This document shows, piece by piece, positions 1-5,567 of a stretch of 6,052 nt of DNA. How positions within the stretch are numbered: position 1 is the stretch's first letter; each line of letters opens with the position of its first letter. The stretch covers positions 1 to 6,052 of the forward strand of contig VGEJ01000175.1 in the NCBI GenBank assembly GCA_016869335.1. Reading direction: 5' to 3'. The notes beneath the pieces are model-generated. The model was not told where the DNA came from, searched no databases, and saw nothing but the letters and a program-made list of their open reading frames with translations. This DNA is from Alphaproteobacteria bacterium. Lineage in GTDB: Bacteria > Pseudomonadota > Alphaproteobacteria > VGEJ01. The position numbers and the translations under genes are program-made.

Positions 1-1
1 T

Positions 2-226
2 ATGGACAAGGCCGCTTTCCTCGACTTCGTCGTCGAGGTCGTCCGCCGCATCGACAAGGAGCCCGGCTTCAAGGTCGTGCCCCGGCGCTGGGTCGTCGAG
101 CGCACCTTCGGCTGGCTCACACGATGGCGCCGTCTCGTGCGCGACTACGAGCAACGCATCGATGTCTCCGAGGCCATGATCCATGTCGCCCTCGGAAGCC
201 TCTTGCTCCGAAGAATAAGCCATTGA
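2..226 (+). CDS. IS5-family transposase, C-terminal fragment (5' end outside window)
   Basis: This is the last 74 residues of a DDE transposase that catalyses cut-and-paste movement of its IS. The segment PRRWVVERTFGWLTRWRRL (about residues 27-45 of the fragment) is the C-terminal signature of IS5-family enzymes. The glutamate in VVERTF (fragment residue 33, codon 98-100) is the expected third acidic residue of the DDE triad. The following RDYE and the terminal SLLLRRI motif are also typical. The ATG at position 2 is probably internal: the frame is open at the window edge, and full-length relatives need roughly 170 or more residues upstream, including the first two catalytic aspartates. Nothing visible is broken in this fragment, so the full element may be functional. 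Confidence 0.85.
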   Translation: MDKAAFLDFVVEVVRRIDKEPGFKVVPRRWVVERTFGWLTRWRRLVRDYEQRIDVSEAMIHVALGSLLLRRISH

Positions 227-231
227 GCCAA

Positions 232-246
232 TTCTCAAACGGACTC
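232..246 (+). repeat. Putative right terminal inverted repeat of the IS
   Basis: TTCTCAAACGGACTC sits 5 nt after the transposase stop and ends just where prkA coding similarity begins on the other strand. Read from outside inward it is GAGTCCGTTTGAGAA, beginning with the GAG common to many IS5-family ends. TCA (247-249) follows as a possible target duplication. The call rests on position and general family knowledge, because the partner repeat lies outside the window. Confidence 0.55.
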
Positions 247-249
247 TCA

Positions 250-1609
250 CCGACTGCTCGATCACGTACATCAGGTGCACGGGATCGGCAGCAATCTCGC
301 TGGTGTCGTAGTTGAACATCTCGGACAGGACCTTGAACGCGAACCGCGTGCTGACGCCGGTCATGCCCTCATCGACCCCGGCCGCGTCGCGGTACTCCTG
401 CATCGATTTGGCCTTCGGGCCGGTGTCCTTGAGGCTCTCGCCGTCGTAGACGCGCATCTTGCCGTAGAGCGTCGAGTTCTCGTGCTCGCGCAGGCGCGTC
501 AGCACGCTGAAGCGCGCGAGGATGGTGAGCGTCTCGGGCGCGCACGGCGCCTTCTCCAGCTCGCTCTCGCGCAGCAGCTTGCGATAGATCGCCGCCTCTT
601 CAGTGGTCCGCAGACAGTACGGCACCTTGATCACACAGATGCGGTCGAGGAAGGCCTCGTTGTTCTTGTTGCTCTTGAACTGGTGCCACTCGGCCTCATT
701 CGAGTGGGCGAGGATGATGCCCTGGTAGGGAAACGCGCCGAAACTCTCGGTGCCGATGTAGTTGCCTTCCTGGGTGGCGGTGAGCAGAGGGTGCAGCACC
801 TTGATCGGGGCCTTGAACATCTCGACGAACTCGAGCAGGCCCTGCGTCGTGCGGTTCAGGCCGCCGGAGCAGTTGTAGGCATCGGGATCACTCTGACTGA
901 AGTGCTCGAGCTTGCGGATGTCGAGCTTGCCGACGAGCGCAGAGATATCCTGGTTGTTCTCGTCGCCCGGCTCGGTCTTGGCGACGCACACCTGGCGCAG
1001 CTTCGATGGACGCATCTTGGCGACGCGGAAACGCGACAAGTCGCCGCCGAATTCGTCGAGCCGCTTGATTGCCCAGGGCGAGAGCAGTCCGGTCAGGCGC
1101 CGCCGCGGGATGCCGTACTTGCTCTCGAGCAGATCGCCCATGCGCTCGGGCGAGAACAGGCCCAGCGGCGACTCGAATATCGGGCTGATCTGGCGATCGG
1201 CCTTGAGGACGTAGACCGGCTTCTCCTCCATCAACCGCTTCAGGCGTTCGGCGAGCGTCGATTTGCCGCCGCCGACCGGCCCGAGCAGATAGAGAATCTG
1301 TTTACGCTCCTCAAGGCCCTGCGCGGCATAACGGAAGTAGCCGACGATACGCTCGATCGTCTGCTCCATGCCGTAGAAGTCGTCGAAGGCGCGGTAGACC
1401 TTGAGCGTGCGGTTCTGAAAGATGCGCCCGAGCCGCGGGTCTGCGCTGGTGTCCACCACCGCGGGCTCGCCAATCGCAGCCACCATGCGCTCGGCGGCGG
1501 TAGCGTGCAGCATCGGGTCGTCGCGACAGCCCAGCAGGTAGTCCTGCAGGCTCATGTCCTCGGAGGCCTCCTGCCGATAGGCGTTCGAATAGGCCTCGAA
1601 GAGATCCAT
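250..1609 (-). CDS. prkA: prkA: PrkA-family AAA+ serine protein kinase, 3' part cut off by an IS
   Basis: This encodes a cytosolic ATP-binding serine kinase of the PrkA/YeaG family, known to act in stress and starvation responses and usually encoded next to yeaH and spoVR. The start is ATG at 1609, with GGAG 7 nt upstream. Residues 1-453 match the family throughout. They include the N-terminal LQDYL region, Walker A GPVGGGKS (110-117), the conserved TEPGDENNQDISALVGK segment, LLEFVEMFK (258-266), HPLLTATQEGNY (273-284), LAHSNEAEW (300-308), NNEAFLDR (316-323), the MRVYDGESLKDTGPKAKS segment and the VHLMYVIEQ motif. Relatives are about 640-650 residues long. The last 190 or so, forming the C-terminal PrkA kinase domain, are absent because similarity stops at an IS5-family end. 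The AAA+ module is complete. The reading frame has no stop from 1609 down to the window edge, so it continues through the antisense of the transposase (83 further codons). yeaH and spoVR, if present, would lie beyond the IS. Confidence 0.93.
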
Positions 1610-1721
1610 GGTGGTGCTCCACACTCCGCCGGCCTCAGCGCAGCACCACTCGCGCGGTGTGCCGCAGGCCTCGTGTTCCGTTGGCCCCTATGCCTGTCTC
1701 AGCCCCGTCTCGCGCCGCCCT

Positions 1722-1751
1722 CCGTGTTTCCTCGCTCTGACCCCGTGTTTC
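1722..1751. repeat. Direct repeat CCGTGTTTC with 21-bp period upstream of prkA
   Basis: Two identical 9-bp copies lie at 1722-1730 and 1743-1751. The starts are 21 bp apart, two helical turns, so both would face the same side of the DNA. They lie about 113-142 bp before the prkA start codon. On the coding strand they read GAAACACGG. A tandem regulator site is possible, but no known operator is recognised. Confidence 0.35.
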
Positions 1752-1774
1752 TTATGCCGCCCGTCCGCCGGTAT

Positions 1775-1791
1775 GTGGTGCCAACTACCAC
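1775..1791. repeat. Short inverted repeat GTGGT-N7-ACCAC
   Basis: Perfect 5-bp arms (1775-1779 and 1787-1791) flank a 7-nt centre. The dyad sits 8 bp from the 15-bp palindrome at 1800-1814 and between the latter and the phased direct repeats. Alone it is weak and could arise by chance; its interest is the clustering in front of prkA. Confidence 0.25.
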
Positions 1792-1799
1792 CGTTTCGA

Positions 1800-1814
1800 G
1801 TGATCGGCGATCAC
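1800..1814. promoter_or_regulatory. 15-bp perfect palindrome, candidate operator upstream of prkA
   Basis: GTGATCGGCGATCAC has 7-bp arms (GTGATCG and CGATCAC) around a single central base. It lies about 190 bp upstream of the prkA ATG in non-coding DNA. A perfect odd-length dyad of this size suits a dimeric helix-turn-helix regulator. It resembles a CRP-type site (GTGA...TCAC), but the spacing between half-sites is 7 rather than the usual 6, so I do not assign it to CRP/FNR. Confidence 0.4.
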
Positions 1815-1891
1815 ATCTTGTTCAGGCGTTCTGGCCGCGCTCTCGCACGGACTGTCTCGCAGTGCGGCAAAGAGTCGAGCGCCCCTGCCAG

Positions 1892-1913
1892 CCTCGCCCA
1901 CACCTAGGCGAGG
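1892..1913. repeat. Strong GC inverted repeat, possible hairpin in the prkA upstream region
   Basis: CCTCGCC (1892-1898) and GGCGAGG (1907-1913) are perfect 7-bp arms with an 8-nt loop. A second small dyad, ACTTT-GGCA-AAAGT (1914-1927), abuts it directly. In either RNA strand the first would form a stable stem. There is no T tract next to it, so a Rho-independent terminator is unlikely. It could be a leader structure or an operator. Confidence 0.35.
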
Positions 1914-2119
1914 ACTTTGGCAAAAGTTTGACCGCCCGCCTGCGGTGCCGTCGTGGCCTCGCCTCTGCCGCATGGCCCGCGACTCCCGTGCACGACCCGT
2001 TACCCAACGTACGCTTCGGCCCGCACACTCCAAATAATCTGAGCACAGTTGGCTGAAGCCGGGAAGTGACACTCGCACGTGCGGGCACCCCGTGCGCCAA
2101 GCCGGTCGCCAGGGGCGAA

Positions 2120-3142
2120 TCAGACAGCGCTCCGCTCCAACTCGGCGGCGTAACCGCCGTCACGGGCCAGCCCGTTCAGCCGCGCGCGATGCCGGAACGC
2201 CTTCTGGGCGGCCGCGAAGTTGTCGGCCTTGCCCGACCAAGCCTTGAGCACCGACTGTTGCAGCGCGCGGCCGTAGGAGAAACTGAGCTGCCACGGCGGG
2301 CTGGCAATCCCATTGATGGCGTTGAGGTTGCGCGTCGCCTCCTCCTCCGACTGGCCCCCGGACAGAAAGACGATCCCCGGCACGGCGGCAGGAACCGTGC
2401 GGCGGAACGTCGCGATGGTTCGCTCCGCGATCTCGCCGGGCGATGCCTGTGTCGGGCAATCGCTGCCCGAAACGACCATGTTGGGCTTGAGCAGGATGTG
2501 TTCGAGCACGACGCGCTGCTCGAACAGGGCGGCAAAGACCCCCTGCAGCGTGGCTTCGGTCACCGCCTGGCAGCGCGCGATGTCGTGGCCACCATCCATC
2601 AGCACCTCCGGCTCGACGATCGGCACGAGCCCCGCCTCCTGCGAGAGCGCAGCGAAACGCGCGAGCGCGTGAGCGTTGACATTGATCGCGCAGGACGTCG
2701 GCAGGCCATCGCCAATCTCGATCACCGCGCGCCACTTGGTGAACGTGGCGCCGAGCTCGAGGTACTCCTTGAGGCGCTCGCGCAGGCCATCGAGCCCTTC
2801 GGTGACCTTCTCCTCGGGTGACAGCGCCAGGGCCTTGGCGCCCTTGTCGGCCTTGATTCCGGGCAGCACACCGGCGCCGTTCAGCACCGTCACGAACGGG
2901 TTCCCGGCGCGGGTCTTTTGGCGCAACGTCTCGTCGTAGAGAATCACGCCGCTGATGTGCTCGCCGATCCCTGGAGTCGTGAACAAGAGTTCGCGGTAGG
3001 CGCGGCGGTTCTCCTCGGTCGAGACGACGCCGATCGATGACAGGCGCTTTTGGATCGTCGCGCTGCTCTCGTCGGCGGCGAGGATGCCGCGTCCGCGGGC
3101 GACCAGAGCTCTGACGGTCGAGGCGAGGGCAGCCGCAGTCAT
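2120..3142 (-). CDS. Class I fructose-bisphosphate aldolase
   Basis: This enzyme cleaves fructose 1,6-bisphosphate to glyceraldehyde 3-phosphate and dihydroxyacetone phosphate (reversibly) through a lysine Schiff base. It acts in cytosolic glycolysis and gluconeogenesis. Numbered from the ATG at 3157, the sequence shows GILAADES (24-31, containing the phosphate-site aspartate), KWR (141-143), VEPEV (181-185) and the Schiff-base motif LLKPNMV with Lys224. LSGGQSEEEAT (265-275) and the C-terminal SYGRALQ (294-300) also match. Length (340-345) is normal for the animal-type class I family found in some bacteria. Two in-frame ATGs exist. I prefer 3142 because GGAG lies 9 nt before it, whereas 3157 has no Shine-Dalgarno sequence and would lie very close to a candidate promoter. 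If 3142 is used, the Schiff-base lysine becomes residue 219. The gene follows the small membrane protein gene on the same strand and is followed by 510 nt of non-coding DNA. Confidence 0.93.
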   Translation of the reverse strand: MTAAALASTVRALVARGRGILAADESSATIQKRLSSIGVVSTEENRRAYRELLFTTPGIGEHISGVILYDETLRQKTRAGNPFVTVLNGAGVLPGIKADKGAKALALSPEEKVTEGLDGLRERLKEYLELGATFTKWRAVIEIGDGLPTSCAINVNAHALARFAALSQEAGLVPIVEPEVLMDGGHDIARCQAVTEATLQGVFAALFEQRVVLEHILLKPNMVVSGSDCPTQASPGEIAERTIATFRRTVPAAVPGIVFLSGGQSEEEATRNLNAINGIASPPWQLSFSYGRALQQSVLKAWSGKADNFAAAQKAFRHRARLNGLARDGGYAAELERSAV

Positions 3143-3175
3143 GTCACGGGTCTCCATGAAATCAGCGGTGGATTC

Positions 3176-3204
3176 TTGGTAGCCCGAAGTGCGATCACAG
3201 TCAA
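3176..3204 (-). promoter_or_regulatory. Candidate sigma-70-type promoter for the aldolase gene
   Basis: On the minus strand, TTGACT (3199-3204, 5 of 6 bases of the -35 consensus) is followed by a 17-nt spacer and TACCAA (3176-3181, 3 of 6 of the -10 consensus). It lies in the short gap after the membrane protein stop and 18 nt before the ATG at 3157. A start of transcription about 7 nt beyond the -10 would leave almost no leader for 3157 but a normal leader containing GGAG for 3142. The -10 match is poor. Confidence 0.3.
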
Positions 3205-3212
3205 AGGCAAGC

Positions 3213-3452
3213 TCACGGCGCGTACGGTTTCTCGTTCCTGGGCGCGCCGTCGCTCCAGCGCAACAAGCGCCGGCGCAGCGGCGGGATGTCCAAGCCGACG
3301 ACGAGGATACCGAGCGGGAGCATCCAGAACCCCAGCACCGGCAGGAACCCCAAGAACCCGCCTACGATCAGCAGTAGGCCGACGACGCTGCGCAGCCCCG
3401 GCGGGACTTTGGCGTCGGTCCACAACAGCCCGCGCTGCACCACCGCGATCAC
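3213..3452 (-). CDS. Small glycine-rich membrane protein of unknown function
   Basis: This is a 79-residue protein I cannot name. Residues about 22-54 form one long hydrophobic, glycine-rich stretch (SVVGLLLIVGGFLGF, then VLGFWMLPLGILVVGLDIP) with a proline near 38. It could span the inner membrane once or form a tight two-helix hairpin. A basic segment, RRRLLRW (60-66), follows the membrane part and would favour a cytoplasmic C-terminus. The start is taken as GTG at 3452, 23 nt after the DUF1028 stop, with AGG 6 nt upstream; no in-frame ATG occurs near it. The hydrophobic pattern, codon bias and tight spacing after its neighbour support a real gene co-transcribed with it. Confidence 0.7.
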   Translation of the reverse strand: MIAVVQRGLLWTDAKVPPGLRSVVGLLLIVGGFLGFLPVLGFWMLPLGILVVGLDIPPLRRRLLRWSDGAPRNEKPYAP

Positions 3453-3475
3453 GCGCGCCCTGAGGCGGCGCGGGT

Positions 3476-4216
3476 TCAGGGGGCCGACCCACCGCCGCCC
3501 GGACGGAAGGGCGGCGGCACCATGAGCATGGCCCCGACCTCGGCGGGGATCGCGCCGAGCGGGTTGGCGCGGCTCGGCAGCCCCTCGACGAACGGCAGGA
3601 GCTGGTGACGCGCGACCTCGAACACGCGGCGGAGCTCGGCTACCGGGTAGGCATGTTCATCGACGCGCAGATCGAGGTAGGGGTATTCCTCGCGATACAT
3701 GACGCGCAGCGCCGCAGACTGCCGCCCGCGTTTGTCACCGCCCGCCCGTTGCCCGGCTTCGAGCGCGACGAGCAGGCGCTCGGGCAGGGCGAGCGAACCG
3801 CCGGCGACGAAGGCCTCCGCCATCGCCGTGATGGTGGACTCGCCGATCAGCATGTTGCCTTGCGCCGCGAAGTCCGTCCCGGTGACGTGGCCGAACCAGG
3901 GTGTGCACTCGGGCCCGCTCCACGCCGCGCTGCGCCCCGCCGCGTCGACGAGGCCGATCTGGCGAACCGCGCGGCCCGGATCGGCCGCGATCACGGCATC
4001 GAGCGCTGCTTGGGCGCTTTGTCCCGCGGCGAGGAGCTTGATCGCGTCGATCCCGAGGTAGGGATTGACCCAGGACTGGGTGGCGGCCGCGCCGACCGCC
4101 GGCTGGATGAATGGTACCAGGCCGCCGACGCCGGGAACCGCCGTGCTCACCGCGACGCCGAACATCTGGGTGCGCGGGCACCGCGCCGCGATGGAGAACG
4201 TCGTGACCTCGATCAT
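3476..4216 (-). CDS. DUF1028 family protein (Ntn-hydrolase-like), function unknown
   Basis: This is a 246-residue member of the DUF1028 family, whose fold resembles N-terminal nucleophile hydrolases but whose reaction is not established. Recognisable family features are the N-terminal TTFSIAARCP segment, the SWVNPYLG region (49-55), QGNMLIGE (119-126) and the signature GDKRGRQSAAL (160-170). The end (PPPFRPGGGGSAP) is a flexible tail. The ATG at 4216 is well supported by GGAGGG 6 nt upstream. The frame stays open further upstream to 4552, but that extension runs through the neighbouring broken gene in another frame and is not coding. The gap to the upstream gene is 95 nt; the small membrane protein begins 23 nt downstream. 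The context gives no clear clue to a substrate. Confidence 0.9.
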   Translation of the reverse strand: MIEVTTFSIAARCPRTQMFGVAVSTAVPGVGGLVPFIQPAVGAAATQSWVNPYLGIDAIKLLAAGQSAQAALDAVIAADPGRAVRQIGLVDAAGRSAAWSGPECTPWFGHVTGTDFAAQGNMLIGESTITAMAEAFVAGGSLALPERLLVALEAGQRAGGDKRGRQSAALRVMYREEYPYLDLRVDEHAYPVAELRRVFEVARHQLLPFVEGLPSRANPLGAIPAEVGAMLMVPPPFRPGGGGSAP

Positions 4217-4270
4217 GGGTAGCCCTCCCGCCCGCAGCGTAGCCGGCGCCAAACGACCGCAGCCTGTCAA

Positions 4271-4313
4271 AACTGGTGCAGTATGGTTCGGATTCCCTGC
4301 CGCTGCATCAGTT
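4271..4313 (-). terminator. Imperfect inverted repeat over the stop of the broken small gene, weak terminator candidate
   Basis: The arms AACTGGTGCAG (4271-4281) and CTGCATCAGTT (4303-4313) pair at 10 of 11 positions with a 21-nt loop. On the minus strand the repeat begins at the TAA stop of the upstream gene and its distal arm runs into TTTT. This could be a weak Rho-independent terminator separating the F420-type genes from DUF1028, although the loop is long and the T run short. The right arm position also contains ACTG-GTG-CAGT (4272-4282), so an operator for the DUF1028 gene is an alternative. A consensus -35 hexamer (TTGACA, minus strand, 4265-4270) follows, but I see no acceptable -10 at 16-18 nt. 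Confidence 0.35.
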
Positions 4314-4571
4314 AGCGCTGGGCCCCCTCGGGGAAGTCGGTCAGCAGGACCAGGTTGCGATCGATCAGCACCCCGATCAGGTCCTCGACCACGCGAAGGA
4401 GCGCCGAGTCGCTCGCCGCGAGATAGGCCCGCATGGCTTCCTCGCCGCTGGAGCCGCTCACGAACGCAAGCAGCTCGGGGTCCTGCAGTGCCCCGGTTCG
4501 TTGGCCTCGCCGTCGGGCTCGGCCGCGACCCGGATGATCTCGCCGGCCGCATTCCGCATTACGTAGCGCAC
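4312..4571 (-). pseudogene. 'Tryptophan synthase subunit beta-like' small protein, frameshifted
   Basis: The gene starts at GTG 4571 (GGGGG 5 nt upstream, 14 nt after the LLM stop) and encodes VRYVMRNAAGEIIRVAAEPD and a few more residues up to EPG. It then runs into a stop at about 4458 in this frame. The remainder, from ALQDPELLAF through AYLAASDSALLRVVEDLI to LLTDFPEGAQR and TAA at 4312-4314, is in the -1 frame. Joined, the two parts give about 86 residues with the layout of the family often labelled tryptophan synthase beta-like: an N-terminal strand pair, a DDPELLAF-type motif, then a helix ending in LIDRN and a TDLPE-type motif. That family is not an enzyme of tryptophan synthesis as far as is known. 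The total span is 260 nt, one short of 87 codons. The break is at the G4 run (CCCC at 4491-4494 on the plus strand), so one missing G explains it. Sequencing error and real mutation are both possible. Confidence 0.75.
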
Positions 4572-4585
4572 GGCATCCCCCGCGC

Positions 4586-5545
4586 TCAGCGCCCGACTCG
4601 CGCCATGACCTCGGCGGCGAAACGGTCCAGCCGCGCCAGCATGCGCGCCCGCTCGGGCACCTGGACGTTGACGAACACGTGGCGGAAGCCGAGTTCGCCG
4701 AGGCCCTGGATGTCGGCGGCCACGTCTGCGGCGCCGCCGGTCAACAGATAGCGCTCGCCGCTCGCGAGGCTCCTGGCATTGTCCTCGTCGTACCACGTCG
4801 ACCAGTAGGCGAGGTCAAGCGTCGCCGGATCGCGCCTTGCTTCGGCGGCATAGCGCCGGACGCGCTCGACCGCGGCCTTCACCATGGCGAGCGTGTAGAG
4901 AGGGTACTGGGGGTTCGACCCGATCGGGTACCAGCCATCGCCGGCGCGCGCCGCGCGCCTGAGCGCGGCATCGCTTTCGCCGCCGATCCATATCGGCGGA
5001 CCGGGCTTCTGCACCGGCTTGGGCGTGAACCAGATGTCCTTGAAGTTGACGTACTGCCCTGCGAAGCGCGGCGCCTCGGCGGTCCACAACTCGCGGAAGG
5101 CGGCGATGTACTCATCCGACACCCTGCCACGCTCGGCGAAAGGTGGGGCGCCGATCTCGGCGAACTCCTCCGCCATCCAGCCGACGCCGCAGCCGACGGT
5201 GAGCCGCCCGCCCGACAGCACATCGATCGTGGCCAGCATCTTGGCCGCCATCACCGCGCTGCGGTGCGGCAGCACCATCACCGAGGTCAAGAGGCGCAGC
5301 CGCTTGGAGATCGCGGCGACGAAGGCGAGATAGCAGAGCTGTTCGAGGCACTCGCCCACCACCGAGCCGGTGAACCGGCCGCTCTCGCTGTAGGGGTAGG
5401 TCGAGCCGATACGCTTCGGAATGATGATGTGGTCGGGCACCAGGACATGGCCGAAGCCGAGCGCCTCGCCACGCTCGACAAGGGCGCGGATGTCATCGGG
5501 GTTGGCGAGCGGGCCGCCCGTCGGCAGGCTGAAACCGTAGTCCAT
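4586..5545 (-). CDS. LLM-class (luciferase-like) F420/flavin-dependent oxidoreductase
   Basis: This is a 319-residue TIM-barrel oxidoreductase of the luciferase-like monooxygenase superfamily, in the subgroup usually predicted to use coenzyme F420 (TIGR03619-like). The substrate cannot be told. Motifs seen are GFGHVLVPDHI (30-40), VLPHRSAVMAAKMLATID (91-108), SGGRLTVGCGVGW (111-123) followed by EEFAEIG, the RGRVSDEYI segment (139-147), and PPIWIGGES (183-191), which is typical of the barrel strand before the second half. Length is normal. ATG at 5545 has the Shine-Dalgarno sequence GGGGGAGG (5553-5560) with 7 nt spacing. It begins 22 nt after the PPOX-type gene and ends 14 nt before the frameshifted small gene, suggesting co-transcription. 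FMN as cofactor cannot be excluded from sequence. Confidence 0.9.
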   Translation of the reverse strand: MDYGFSLPTGGPLANPDDIRALVERGEALGFGHVLVPDHIIIPKRIGSTYPYSESGRFTGSVVGECLEQLCYLAFVAAISKRLRLLTSVMVLPHRSAVMAAKMLATIDVLSGGRLTVGCGVGWMAEEFAEIGAPPFAERGRVSDEYIAAFRELWTAEAPRFAGQYVNFKDIWFTPKPVQKPGPPIWIGGESDAALRRAARAGDGWYPIGSNPQYPLYTLAMVKAAVERVRRYAAEARRDPATLDLAYWSTWYDEDNARSLASGERYLLTGGAADVAADIQGLGELGFRHVFVNVQVPERARMLARLDRFAAEVMARVGR

Positions 5546-5567
5546 GTCCGATCCTCCCCCTCAACTA

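Larger units (their letters stand above)
1..246 (+). mobile_element. Right end of an IS5-family insertion sequence
   Basis: This is the 3' part of an insertion sequence that enters from the left edge. It contains the transposase C-terminus (stop at 224-226), a 5-nt gap, and a putative terminal inverted repeat at 232-246. Homology to PrkA in the opposite strand begins immediately beyond, at about 250, which places the element boundary within a few bases of 246. IS5-type elements often begin with GAG, and the outer end read inward here is GAGTCCGTTTGAGAA, which fits. The trinucleotide TCA at 247-249 would be one copy of a TNA target duplication of the kind some IS5 subgroups make. The left end is outside the window, so neither the repeat pair nor the duplication can be confirmed. 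The element is inserted antisense to prkA. Confidence 0.75.
1610..2119. other. Non-coding region between the aldolase gene and prkA
   Basis: This is about 510 nt with no recognisable gene. Minus-strand frames at 1785-2078 and 1822-2163 are open but encode arginine-rich sequence without any domain I recognise. The region serves as the 3' flank of the aldolase gene and the 5' flank of prkA. Just after the aldolase stop there is a short GC hairpin (TCGCC 2106-2110, GGCGA 2114-2118), then a 10-bp palindrome CGCACGTGCG (2074-2083). Neither is followed by a T run, so a Rho-independent terminator is not shown. Closer to prkA are several dyads and a direct repeat, listed separately. The prkA ribosome site is GGAG at 1617-1620 (minus strand). 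I could not pick out a convincing -35/-10 pair or a sigma-54 GG-N10-GC motif. Confidence 0.6.

Noticed and set aside
1800..1814. CRP/FNR site assignment for the palindrome
   Set aside because: The GTGA and TCAC half-sites are separated by 7 instead of 6 bases, and the FNR core TTGAT-N4-ATCAA is absent.
275..2056. A long plus-strand open frame (593 codons from a GTG)
   Set aside because: It is the antisense of prkA in the register set by its codon bias. The minus strand gives a clear PrkA protein, while this frame has no recognisable domain and runs on into non-coding DNA.
1785..2163. Two overlapping minus-strand frames (1785-2078 and 1822-2163) upstream of prkA
   Set aside because: Arg-rich translations, no convincing ribosome site, no family resemblance, and one overlaps the aldolase 3' end. 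More likely chance open frames in a non-coding region.
2066..2821. Plus-strand open frame of 251 codons
   Set aside because: Antisense of the class I aldolase, whose catalytic motifs are clear on the minus strand.
3605..4222. Plus-strand open frame of 205 codons
   Set aside because: Antisense of the DUF1028 gene, which has a strong ribosome site and family motifs.
4217..4552. N-terminal extension of DUF1028 to an upstream start at 4552
   Set aside because: The extension is low-complexity Arg/Pro/Gly sequence in a wrong frame across the frameshifted gene. ATG 4216 has GGAGGG at 6 nt and begins exactly where family similarity begins.
4458..4571. Programmed -1 frameshift in the TrpB-like gene
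   Set aside because: The site is a simple G4 run without an X-XXY-YYZ heptamer, and no downstream stimulatory structure is evident. A one-base deletion or sequencing error is simpler.
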